64,000 bases of DNA from JAGRAX01 sp041391365. GTDB lineage: Bacteria; Bdellovibrionota_G; JALEGL01; JAGRMV01. The position numbers and the translations under genes are program-made. The notes under the pieces are model-generated. The model was given only the letters and a program-made list of their open reading frames with translations. It did not search any database and had not been told where the DNA came from. Shown in pieces: positions 53,305-62,372 of the stretch (the stretch's first letter is position 1; every line of letters begins with the position of its first letter). Location: contig JAWKOC010000003.1 of NCBI GenBank assembly GCA_041391365.1, positions 1-64,000 on the forward strand. Reading direction: 5' to 3'.

Positions 53305-55440
53305 TTATTCGTACTGAGAAATGCGGAGATCTTCCTCGGCATTTTCGATCCAGTTGAGCTCTTTTTCTTCCTGATCTTGGGCTTGCATTTCGGGTGTGTA
53401 CAAGAGGGCACGATTTCGGCCCTGATTTTTCGCGCTGTAGAGCGCAGTATCGGAATATGAGATCAAACTCTCACGATCCAAAGCATGACTTGGATAGGCG
53501 GCCACTCCAATGGAAAGAGTGACACGAAGGGTGAGCATATCTTGCTTGAAGCGAGTGTTTTGAATCTCTTGAACCATTCGTTTGGCAATCACCAGTGCAT
53601 CTTTGGCTTCAGTCTGAGGAAGAACCATGGCAAATTCTTCACCTCCATAACGAGCCACAAAATCTATGGATCGAGTACTGCTCTGAAGAAGCTTTGCAAC
53701 TTCTTGCAAAATAAAATCTCCAGTGGGGTGACCATAGTCATCGTTAAATTTCTTAAAATGATCAATGTCAATCAACAACAAAGAAAGAGACGAGGAATCT
53801 CGTGATGCACGTGCAATTTCATTTTGCAAGGTTTCTTGAAATGTCCGATGATTCATCAAACCGGTAAGTCCATCGGTCGTCGCCAATTTTTCCAACTCTT
53901 TGACCACAAGAGCATTTTTGATTGCGATCGAGGCTTGCATGCACAGCACTTCAATCATTTTTCGTGTAGAACGGTTGAATACATTTTGTTTTTCTGCCAT
54001 CAACACCAAAGCACCCATTCTTTCCATTTGAACATGCAAAGGGATGATCAAAATGGATTCAAATCGATTGGGAACTTTCCATTTTTTGTGAAACAAGCTG
54101 CTTTTGTTTTGTTTGGAAATGTATTGACCAAAAGAAAGAGGCGTAATGTTGTCAATCACCCAGGAGACAAGCCCACGACTGGAGCTCGTGGAAAAACTGC
54201 GACCAACCCAATCAAAGGAATACTGACCGCTTTCCGCAGCTACACGATTGGTTTTGTTTTCTGGATCATGCAAACAAATCAACCCAAGATCAAACTCAAT
54301 CATTCTTCCCGCCATGTTCAGCAGGGCCTGAAGAACTTCCTGCATTCGAAGCGTTTGATTCAACGCTGAACTTGCGGAATAGAACGTCGCCAATTCTTCT
54401 TTGAGCTGAAAATAGGAATGAATGGTTTCAGAATCTTCCAAACTCTGCAAAAGATGTTTGGCCATCTCTGCAATCACTTGATACTCCTGACGATTGAGTT
54501 GTTTTTCTTGTGTAAAATCCATCACAATCAATGCCCGAAGTTCTCGATGAGATCGAACCGGATAGAGCAAGACCGAACTCACATCCACCGAATCTTCATA
54601 ATAGGTTAACCCCCGCAAGTCATGTTGACCTTTGACCAAGTAGATGGGTTTTTGGTGTTTGCTCACCGCTTTAAAAATCCCCTCTTCTGCTTGAAATCTT
54701 TTTTCAGAAAAAGATTCTGATTTGCTCTCATAGGTTTTGAGCAAGAATGCTTCTTGAATAGGATCATAAAGGTAGATGGCCGTCGTGTGGGCATGAAAAA
54801 TTGAGGAAAGCAAACTGGAAAAACCTTTGATTTTGATGTTTTGATCTTTGATGGTTTCGATTACATGCTGCTTTTTTTTGCTACTCAGATCGGCACGATT
54901 TTCAAAGTCATCGGATCTGGCAAAAAGTCGTTGAGACTCATATTCAAAGGCGTCGAGTTTTTTCTTAAGTTGATCTCGCTTTTGTTTTTCGCGATTGCGA
55001 AACACCATGGCAAGCGATCCCCATACAAGCAGGGTAATCAAATGAAATGCGAATGATGGGCGCCACGAATCAGAAAAGTAGTCGATCAAGGCGTGTGCAC
55101 CAAATAGAATGAGCAAATCAACACGTCGATAATCAGAGTAAATGAAAATCAGCGCCAAGGGGAAAACGGTCCATGCCAGCGGCCGGAATTCAATGTATCG
55201 GGCGAGCAGGTCAATGTTCACAAGCAAGCAGAGCGCAATTTCCATTTTGTTTCGTCGACCAATTTTGCCTCGAAAATATCGTTTGGATGGAATCAAAAAA
55301 AACAGCAACACAGAGGCCACGGACAATGTGATTTGGCTCCAGTGAGGAAGCCTCGTGGTAAAACTTACCGCAAAAAGCCACAACGAAAAACATGCGAAAG
55401 GCATGCGAAGAATGGGCAAAATGAGGTAGCGGACATTCAT
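53305..55440 (-). CDS. GAF-GGDEF diguanylate cyclase with N-terminal membrane helices
   Basis: 711 residues. About five membrane helices in the first 155, then a coiled-coil joint, two GAF domains (near 190-340 and 355-510) and a C-terminal GGDEF domain. The active motif is YGGEEF near 597-602, so it should make c-di-GMP. An inhibitory RxxD site is not obvious. It provides a possible source for the two PilZ proteins in this window. Confidence 0.9.
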   Translation of the reverse strand: MNVRYLILPILRMPFACFSLWLFAVSFTTRLPHWSQITLSVASVLLFFLIPSKRYFRGKIGRRNKMEIALCLLVNIDLLARYIEFRPLAWTVFPLALIFIYSDYRRVDLLILFGAHALIDYFSDSWRPSFAFHLITLLVWGSLAMVFRNREKQKRDQLKKKLDAFEYESQRLFARSDDFENRADLSSKKKQHVIETIKDQNIKIKGFSSLLSSIFHAHTTAIYLYDPIQEAFLLKTYESKSESFSEKRFQAEEGIFKAVSKHQKPIYLVKGQHDLRGLTYYEDSVDVSSVLLYPVRSHRELRALIVMDFTQEKQLNRQEYQVIAEMAKHLLQSLEDSETIHSYFQLKEELATFYSASSALNQTLRMQEVLQALLNMAGRMIEFDLGLICLHDPENKTNRVAAESGQYSFDWVGRSFSTSSSRGLVSWVIDNITPLSFGQYISKQNKSSLFHKKWKVPNRFESILIIPLHVQMERMGALVLMAEKQNVFNRSTRKMIEVLCMQASIAIKNALVVKELEKLATTDGLTGLMNHRTFQETLQNEIARASRDSSSLSLLLIDIDHFKKFNDDYGHPTGDFILQEVAKLLQSSTRSIDFVARYGGEEFAMVLPQTEAKDALVIAKRMVQEIQNTRFKQDMLTLRVTLSIGVAAYPSHALDRESLISYSDTALYSAKNQGRNRALLYTPEMQAQDQEEKELNWIENAEEDLRISQYE

Positions 55441-55480
55441 GGCAGATTAATATAGCTCATTGCGTTATAAAAAGAAAGCC

Positions 55481-55813
55481 CTAAGGCCAGATGTATTGAA
55501 TTTCGTTTTCTCCTTTTAATTTCAAATTCTTACGAGCATAGTGCTCCAAGGTAACATCGTCTTGCCGAAATCGATGAATGTCGGCTTTGAGTACCTGGTT
55601 TTCCTGCTCCAACACGGCGATCAAATTTTCCAACCTCTGCTTTTCCTTCCATAGATGATAGCTCGTCATCAAGCCACGATCTCCCAATACTGAAAACACC
55701 ACAAGCAGCATCAAATAGATGCCACTGGCTGTGACAAACAGCGAAACACTTTTTTTCTGTTTTTGAAGCCGTTTTCCAAACACGAAGGTCAAATGTACTT
55801 CAAGACCAAGCAT
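55481..55813 (-). CDS. ftsB: Cell-division protein FtsB/DivIC-like
   Basis: 110 residues: a short cytoplasmic part, one membrane helix (SLFVTASGIYLMLLVVFSVLG), a coiled coil rich in Glu and Leu (ENLIAVLEQENQVLKADIHRF) and a C-terminal YARKNLKLKGENEIQYIW, the conserved FtsB end. It joins FtsL and FtsQ at the divisome. It lies upstream of the cyclase gene on the same strand with a 40-base gap and is divergent from the patatin gene. Confidence 0.85.
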   Translation of the reverse strand: MLGLEVHLTFVFGKRLQKQKKSVSLFVTASGIYLMLLVVFSVLGDRGLMTSYHLWKEKQRLENLIAVLEQENQVLKADIHRFRQDDVTLEHYARKNLKLKGENEIQYIWP

Positions 55814-55917
55814 CTGTCACCGAATGACTGTCCTTCCGCTTGCGAAGAAAATACAACAATATTGAAAAAATGATGTTTTCATCTTACAAAAGACTTCTAT
55901 AATAGAATTTCTTCAAC

Positions 55918-57162
55918 ATGAGTTCGCCAGTCTACCATTCAAAATTTCGGAATGCTCTTGTTCTTTCGGGAGGGGGTTCCCGAGGAGCCTATGAGGCCGG
56001 GATCATCCACTACATTCGAACGGCATTGCCCAAAAAACTTGGCCTTGAAATGAATTTTCAGATTCAGTGCGGCACGAGCGTAGGTGCCATCAACATTGCC
56101 CACATGGCGGCCCATGCCAATGATCCATTGACGCAAGGCCAAGACATCGTTCGGCTGTGGAAAAAACTCCAAACCAAGGACATTTATCGCCGAGGCCCTG
56201 TGACCTTGGGAAAATTCATCGTAACCTCTGCAGTCAGTGCATTGTCCAGACTCATCGGGGCCAAGGGCGACCGATCCCACGACTACAATTTGCATTTTCA
56301 AGGCCTGTTTGACACCAAACCCTTCTTCCATTTTCTGTTGGAAAATTGCCCGTGGCCAAACATCACTCGCAACATGCAGCAGGGATATCTGGATGCCATG
56401 ATCATCGCTGCAACCAATGTTCGTTCGGGTCAGGTTGAGTTATTCATTGAACACAACAAAAGTGTGATTCCTGATTTGAATCAGTTCACACGAAAAGTAA
56501 AAATGAGCCCTCGGCATGTCATGGCTTCGGCGGCATTGCCAGCTTTGTTTCCGGCTGTTCCCATCTATGGTGTGTACTACAACGATGGCGGTCTTCGTCT
56601 CAACACTCCGTTGGCGCCCGCCGTGGGAATCGGCGCTCATCAAATTTTGGTGATCGGAACCAACGATCCCGAAACCATCAAACCTGAAGAACAAATCAGT
56701 GACGACCCCATCCCTGGTCTGGGGGGGATCCTGGCAAAATTTTATCATGCAGCCCTGGAAGACCGATTGCAAGCGGATTTTGGACAATTGGATCGAATCA
56801 ACCGCATTTTGGAACAAGTGGAAAAGCACACCAGCAGTGAGCAGTTTCGAACCATTTGCCAAGAGGCCAGAGTCACTCCCATCAAAACCTTGAGTTTTTT
56901 CCCCACAGAAAACATTGCTCACTATGTAGATGATGCTTTGAAAAAATCATTTCGAAATCTTGAATCGTTTGGAATTTTAGAACGAGCCATTGTTCGTTTG
57001 CTGGATATCGATGTCGAACGGGGAAGTGATCTCTTAAGCTATTTTATGTTTGAACCCTCATTCATTTCTCAACTCATTGAACTTGGTTACCAAGACGCCA
57101 AGAAAAAACACGACGAACTCTGCGAATTTGCTGAAAACGCAATTCGAAAAAGTGAAAAATAA
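55918..57162 (+). CDS. Patatin-like phospholipase
   Basis: 414 residues with the patatin fold: oxyanion motif LSGGGSRGAYEAG near 16, the nucleophile in GTSVGAIN near 50 (GxSxG), and DGG near 223 that supplies the catalytic Asp. No signal peptide. It would hydrolyse acyl ester bonds in membrane lipids or store lipids. C-terminal half contains helical regions of unknown use. Divergent from ftsB. Confidence 0.9.
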   Translation: MSSPVYHSKFRNALVLSGGGSRGAYEAGIIHYIRTALPKKLGLEMNFQIQCGTSVGAINIAHMAAHANDPLTQGQDIVRLWKKLQTKDIYRRGPVTLGKFIVTSAVSALSRLIGAKGDRSHDYNLHFQGLFDTKPFFHFLLENCPWPNITRNMQQGYLDAMIIAATNVRSGQVELFIEHNKSVIPDLNQFTRKVKMSPRHVMASAALPALFPAVPIYGVYYNDGGLRLNTPLAPAVGIGAHQILVIGTNDPETIKPEEQISDDPIPGLGGILAKFYHAALEDRLQADFGQLDRINRILEQVEKHTSSEQFRTICQEARVTPIKTLSFFPTENIAHYVDDALKKSFRNLESFGILERAIVRLLDIDVERGSDLLSYFMFEPSFISQLIELGYQDAKKKHDELCEFAENAIRKSEK

Positions 57163-57170
57163 TGTTTCAT

Positions 57171-57620
57171 TCATGTGCGCGTAAAAATTACGCCACGAGA
57201 CATTTGGCTGGAATCTCTTGCACCATTCCATTGATATTGAGAAGACTTTTTCCACAATTGTAAGCTCAAATACTCCCTCCAAGCCTGATCATGCTTGAAG
57301 AGCAAAACTTTGATCAAATCATCGACTGGAAGATCTCGATTCCATTCAAACAAAATCGATCGTTGCTCGCCACGGTTTCCCAAACATCGAACCTGATGAG
57401 AATAGGTCACACCTCGCTCACTGCTGGATGAGGTCATAAAAATCGATACTTTGTCACAACTGGAGATACGTTCGAGCATTCCCTCGTTTTCCATGGCGCA
57501 AAGGTTGGCGTCCATTTGATCCAATTTTTCTTGTAGGTCTTTCTCTAAAGAAGCCGCCCACAATGGACCAGAACTCAAGAACATCCATAAAATGGCACAC
57601 GCAATGCCTTGTTTCCTCAT
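57171..57620 (-). CDS. Small secreted protein of unknown function
   Basis: About 149 residues with a signal peptide (CAILWMFLSSGPLWAAS) at the Met at 57620. The mature part carries cysteines in NLCAMEN, ISSCDKV and VRCLGNR. It is convergent with the patatin gene with an eight-base gap. Nothing in it is recognised; no partner is obvious. Confidence 0.6.
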   Translation of the reverse strand: MRKQGIACAILWMFLSSGPLWAASLEKDLQEKLDQMDANLCAMENEGMLERISSCDKVSIFMTSSSSERGVTYSHQVRCLGNRGEQRSILFEWNRDLPVDDLIKVLLFKHDQAWREYLSLQLWKKSSQYQWNGARDSSQMSRGVIFTRT

Positions 57621-57726
57621 TCCCATGAGGATCAACTACTCAATCCTGTCCTAAGATGTCAACCCGGTTTTTTGTACCTTTTTAGAAAAGCAAAAGAACA
57701 TTTTGCAATGTAGATTTGATCTTCTT

Positions 57727-59687
57727 TTAGAGGGATTGGGCGATTTCCTTGTACTCTTCCAAACAATGTGGATTTTTCAGAGCGTCTTGGTTGGTGGTTT
57801 CATCCCCTGAAAAAATGTTTTTTACGGCCAACTCGACTTTTTTCCACTGATGGTGTAAGGAATTTCTTTGACATGAAAAACGTGCGTTGGAACATGTCTT
57901 GGAGATGCGCCTTTGCGAATATGATCTTTGATCAAACCAACAAACTCATCATCAAACTCCGCAGATTCATCCAAAACCAAAAACAACATGATTTCTTCAT
58001 CCGAATCAACTTCTCGTCCTACCACCAGGCTGTCTTTGACTCCCCCAATTTTTTCAACTTGGCGATAAATCTCCGCAGTTCCGATACGCACACCGCCCGG
58101 ATTGAGTGTGGCATCGGATCGACCATAAATCACCGCCCCACCGCGAGAGTTGATCATGACGTAATCACCGTGAGCCCAGACACCATCGAACTTTTCAAAA
58201 TATGCCGCATGATATTTTTTGTTTTTGGGATCATCCCAGAATTTTATGGGCATCGATGGGAAAGGTTTTCGGCAAACCAATTCACCCTTTTCACCCACGA
58301 CTGCATTTCCATCTTCGTCAAAGGCCGCCACGTCCATCCCCAATCCTCGGCATTGCAACTCTCCCCGATACACAGGAAGAATGGGACAACCCAAAAAGAA
58401 ACATGAAATGATATCGGTTCCTCCCGAAATGGAAGAAAGAATCATATTCTTTTTCACTTCTTGGTACACCCAATCATAGTCTTCAGGGACCAAGGGCGAA
58501 CCCGTAGAATACATGGTGTGCAAGGACTGCAAATTGCAAAGAGCCTTGGGTCGAAATCCTTCCATTCGACACGAAGCCAAAAATTTGGCAGAGGTTCCAA
58601 AATGGGTGATGCCTTCCAGCTCTATGATTCTCCACAAACGTTCAATCGAGGGATAGCTGGGTGATCCATCATAAAGAACGATTTTACAACCCACCATGAG
58701 GGAAGAAACCATCCAATTCCACATCATCCATCCACAGGTGGTGTAGTACATGAACACATCTGATTCTTTCAAATCACAATGAAGTCGAAGTTCTTTTTGA
58801 TGCTGCAAGAGAGTTCCACCGGCTCCATGCACAATGCATTTGGGTTTTCCGGTCGTTCCCGATGAGTACAAAATATAGGCCGGATGATCAAAAGGCGTGG
58901 AAACAAACTCAATGGGGACTTTGCTTTTTTCGTCTACAATGTCTTTCCATTTGACCGTGGTCACGTTTTTGCTGCGGTATTTTTCCTGATTTTTTTCCAC
59001 CACAATCACATGCGTGATCGAGGACACCTTTTCAAGCAAGGTATCTATTTTCTTCCCCATCTAGTAATTTCGCCCATTGTACGAATGATTGGAAACCATG
59101 ATAAGAACTTTTGGCTCGATCTGACCAAATCGATCAATCATTCCATCTTCTCCGAAATCAGGAGAACAGGAAGACCAGGTTGCCCCCAATGCCGTTGTAG
59201 CCAACATCAATACCATGGCTTGGTACCCATTGTTGATCACGGCTGCAACGCGATCGTTGGGTTTTACATCCATTTCTTTGAGAGCTTTCCAGCAAGATGA
59301 AACATCTCTCAAAAATTCTTTGGCTGTGTATTCTCTTCGCTCTCGTTCTTCTGAAATTTCAACCATCAACACGTCGAGAGGATTTTTTTCATAGACTTTT
59401 TGCAAAAGAACTCGTGCAAAATTGAGCTTGGCTCCTTCAAACCAACGTGTACCAAACCCTTCACCATCCACCACAACTTTGTCAAAAGGCTTGTCGAGCT
59501 TAATTTGACTCCATTCCAAAAAATGACTCCAAAAATGATCCGGACGACTGACACTCCATTGATACAATTCATCGTACGTTTTCATCGAGGGGTATCCTCG
59601 ACTTGCAAGCCAGCTCATGAACTGCGCGATTTGGCTATGTTTGAGGTGTTCGGGAGATGGGTTCCAAAGAATTTGACTTTGTGACAC
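57727..59687 (-). pseudogene. Acetoacetyl-CoA synthetase, stop codon and frameshift
   Basis: The frame starts at a GTG (59687) and reads AACS: VSRPDHFWSHFLEWSQI, KLNFARVLLQK, then VSNHSYNGRNY followed by an in-frame TAG at 59063-59061 where a sense codon is expected. The same frame goes on (MGKKIDTLLEKV) through YSSGTTGKPKCIVHG, the ANL AMP-binding loop. Near the end YTISGKK changes frame: with one base added to the six-base A run (minus strand of 57838-57843) the protein ends VELAVKNIF and stops at 57727, in line with AACS C-termini. The gene is of normal length otherwise. It would activate acetoacetate. It lies three bases behind exbD. Confidence 0.8.
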
Positions 59688-59690
59688 GCG

Positions 59691-60110
59691 TTAGTTTCCC
59701 TTTCTGGTCGTGATCCCTACATTGGTCAATCCAAGAGCTTTGACAACATCCAACACGGCAACGACATCTCCATGAGAAGCTTTGGCATCGGCTCGAATCA
59801 ATACCGGCAAATCGCTTCCCTTTCCTTGAATGAGCTTGAATAAATAATCTTGCAATTGATCGGAAAAGACAAAAGAATTGTTTACCGCTACATCACCATT
59901 CTCGTGAATCGAAATGGACAAAGACTTGAGTTGTCCTACGGACTGACCTGCCTCAGAAGTAGGCAGATCCACAAAAAACACTGTGTCCAATCCAAAACTG
60001 GTGGTCACCATGAAAAACACCAAAATGTTCATGAACAAGTCGATCAGAGGAATCATGGAGATTTCGGCTTTTTTGTTCCAGGTTTGTTTGGTTTTAAAAT
60101 TCATGATCAT
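59691..60110 (-). CDS. exbD: ExbD/TolR-family transport energiser
   Basis: About 139 residues: a short cytoplasmic part, one membrane helix (EISMIPLIDLFMNILVFFMV) with the conserved Asp, and a periplasmic domain. ATG at 60110 overlaps the exbB stop (ATGA), which supports that start over the longer frame to 60188. With ExbB it uses the proton gradient to drive a TonB or Tol-like partner, none of which is in the window. Confidence 0.85.
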   Translation of the reverse strand: MIMNFKTKQTWNKKAEISMIPLIDLFMNILVFFMVTTSFGLDTVFFVDLPTSEAGQSVGQLKSLSISIHENGDVAVNNSFVFSDQLQDYLFKLIQGKGSDLPVLIRADAKASHGDVVAVLDVVKALGLTNVGITTRKGN

Positions 60111-60724
60111 CCATAGAGGAGAAGGAAAATTTCCAAGACATATTGTTCCATTTTCAATACATACTTCTCTACTTTGCGGTAATACCAACGCTGAAACACA
60201 AATGCAGGGATTCCTACCATGAGCCCCCCCGCCGTATTGAGCAGAGCTTCCGCGATACCTCCCGAAAGCTTGAGCGGGTCACCAACACCCACAACTTTGA
60301 TCACATCAAAAGTTTGAATCATCCCTGTCACAGTGCCCAACAATCCGAGCAAAGGACCGATGGTCGCCAAAACTCCCAACATCTCCAAATTTTTTTCCAA
60401 CCCCAAGGCCTGTTCTCGGCCATACAAATTCATTTGTTCTTCGACGATTTTTTTGTCTTTGTTTTCAGCTACCGAGGCCGCCAAAATTCTGGCGATGGGA
60501 CTGCTGTTGGTTTTGGCCAGAGATTGAACCTGGGCAATTTTTTTCTCTTGGGATAAATTGCGCAACTCGTTAAGCAGCTCCATTGGAAAGAGTTTGACCT
60601 CACGCAAAGCGATCCACCGCTCAATGACCAAGGTGAGCGCAACAAACGAACAGATCACGATGGGCACCATGATGGGTCCACCGCGAGAGATGTAATCGAA
60701 ACTTTGTGTAAAAAATTCCATCAT
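60107..60724 (-). CDS. exbB: ExbB/TolQ/MotA-family proton channel
   Basis: About 205 residues with three membrane helices: an N-terminal one (GPIMVPIVICSFVALTLVIE), and a later pair containing MLGVLATIGPLLGLLGTVTGMIQ, the MotA/TolQ/ExbB signature, and GGIAEALLNTAGGLMVGIPAFVF. The two Met codons at 60724 and 60721 are both possible. It forms the proton pore with ExbD. Confidence 0.9.
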   Translation of the reverse strand: MMEFFTQSFDYISRGGPIMVPIVICSFVALTLVIERWIALREVKLFPMELLNELRNLSQEKKIAQVQSLAKTNSSPIARILAASVAENKDKKIVEEQMNLYGREQALGLEKNLEMLGVLATIGPLLGLLGTVTGMIQTFDVIKVVGVGDPLKLSGGIAEALLNTAGGLMVGIPAFVFQRWYYRKVEKYVLKMEQYVLEIFLLLYG

Positions 60725-60836
60725 GAAAACAACAGAATACGACAATCTCGATCAGGTCCAAAGAAAAAACGATGGATCCATATCGTTCCAAAAACCTTGA
60801 AAATACACCCTTTGCCAGAAAAAAAATGAACAGAGA

Positions 60837-62372
60837 CTAGGGTCTCTGCGTGGAAAAGACCTTGGCTCCCCATGCAAAGATCATCATCAAAACCAACCAG
60901 AGATAAAAACCAGATGGATCTCCTCCTTGACAGGCCAATCGACTGCCTCCGAGAACAAACCCTTCCGTATCACATGCATCTCCAATGCCATTGGAGTTGG
61001 AATCCAGCTGATTGAAATTTTTGACCAAGGGACAATTGTCCAAAGGGTTGACCAATGCGTCCCCATCAATGTCACTGTCACATGCATCACCCAACCCATC
61101 CAAATCGGTATCCAGCTGATCGGGGTTGGAAATGGTTGGACAATTGTCTCTTCCATTGACTTCCCCATCACCATCAGTGTCCCCTTGGCATTCATTTCCA
61201 AAACCATCTCCATCATCGTCGGCCTGACTTGGATTGGGCACCAAGGGGCAATTGTCGGAAGCATCTGCAATGCCATCGTTGTCATTGTCATTGTCGCAGT
61301 CGTCTCCCAAACTGTCACCATCAGCATTGGCTTGCAAAATGTTTTTTACAAGTCGACAGTTGTCGGTAGAGTCGGGAACAAAATCGTCATCGCTGTCGGT
61401 GTCTTGAAAATCAGGGATCAAATCCCCGTCGGTATCAACCGGGTCCGGAGCAAGCGTACTTTTGCCGGCCTCTACCGAATCCGCTACCCCATCACCATCG
61501 GAGTCCGTATCCAGTCGATCAGGGGTTCCATCTCCATCGGTATCGAGGGTAATTCCTGGGAACGATTCATCCACATCATAAATTTTGTCGCCGTCGCTGT
61601 CCAAAGCCAAGGGAGTGGAAGAAATTTGATGAGGGTCGGTGCATCCCAAAAACTCACGCAGCAAATGAAATCCATCTCCATCGTTCTCTGCCGTAAAACT
61701 ATTGGTGGCATCGGGATCAAGTCCCAAGGTCTTGGCATTGGTGTCTTCCTCACCCCGAACTCCATTGCCCGCATAGTAGATTTCAAAGCCATCGGGGAGC
61801 CGATCTCCGTCGGTATCGTTGCTCGCTCCAGAAAATCCGATGGATGCTTGCTCATCTTCTATGGAAGCTCCCAGCGAAGTTTGCAATTCTACGGTCACAT
61901 TGTGTGTCACCGGACAGGGAGGGTTTTGCAAATCTTTCACAATCAACACGGCATTGCCCGAAACCGCTGCAGAGCTCAAATCAATCAAAAGCGTCTTGTT
62001 CGCATTGTCTACAGTGACTCCAGTGACCGTCACATTCGCATTCAAAAAATTCTTGATGCCCGTCACACTCACATCCGCCAGTTCCACGTTTTCCAAATTG
62101 AATCCAAACGTGGATCCCGTTCCAAATTCGCCAAAATCAATTTCGATTTTTCCGACAGAGGCCAAGGAAGGAATATTAAAATTGAATTGATAGACGGAGT
62201 CTGTTTTTCCTTGGCTGTCCACACCATTGGTGCCATCAAATCCAATTTGATCGTTGCTCCGAGAAAGAGTCAGCGTAAACGACCACAAACTCTGCGAAAA
62301 GACCATCTCCGCCATGACCAAGATCATGGCAAAGATCATCCCTGACACTATATATGTGGATGATTTGTTCAT
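60837..62372 (-). CDS. Thrombospondin type 3-repeat surface protein with Cys-TM-basic tail
   Basis: 511 residues. A signal peptide, a beta-rich domain (to about 160), then calcium-binding TSP3 repeats of the form DxDxDGxxDxxDNCP (for example DSDGDGVADSVEAG; DNDNDGIADASDNCP). The C-terminus is SRLACQGGDPSG, a hydrophobic helix (FYLWLVLMMIFAWG) and a basic end with QRP. This Cys-TM-basic layout resembles MYXO-CTERM. It may be a surface adhesin or stalk protein. It overlaps the OmpA-like gene by four bases. Confidence 0.85.
   Translation of the reverse strand: MNKSSTYIVSGMIFAMILVMAEMVFSQSLWSFTLTLSRSNDQIGFDGTNGVDSQGKTDSVYQFNFNIPSLASVGKIEIDFGEFGTGSTFGFNLENVELADVSVTGIKNFLNANVTVTGVTVDNANKTLLIDLSSAAVSGNAVLIVKDLQNPPCPVTHNVTVELQTSLGASIEDEQASIGFSGASNDTDGDRLPDGFEIYYAGNGVRGEEDTNAKTLGLDPDATNSFTAENDGDGFHLLREFLGCTDPHQISSTPLALDSDGDKIYDVDESFPGITLDTDGDGTPDRLDTDSDGDGVADSVEAGKSTLAPDPVDTDGDLIPDFQDTDSDDDFVPDSTDNCRLVKNILQANADGDSLGDDCDNDNDNDGIADASDNCPLVPNPSQADDDGDGFGNECQGDTDGDGEVNGRDNCPTISNPDQLDTDLDGLGDACDSDIDGDALVNPLDNCPLVKNFNQLDSNSNGIGDACDTEGFVLGGSRLACQGGDPSGFYLWLVLMMIFAWGAKVFSTQRP

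Noticed and set aside
60927..62345. A 472-residue open frame on the plus strand opposite the TSP3 gene
   Set aside because: It is antisense to a gene with clear calcium-repeat motifs; repeat-driven base composition keeps the reverse frame open.
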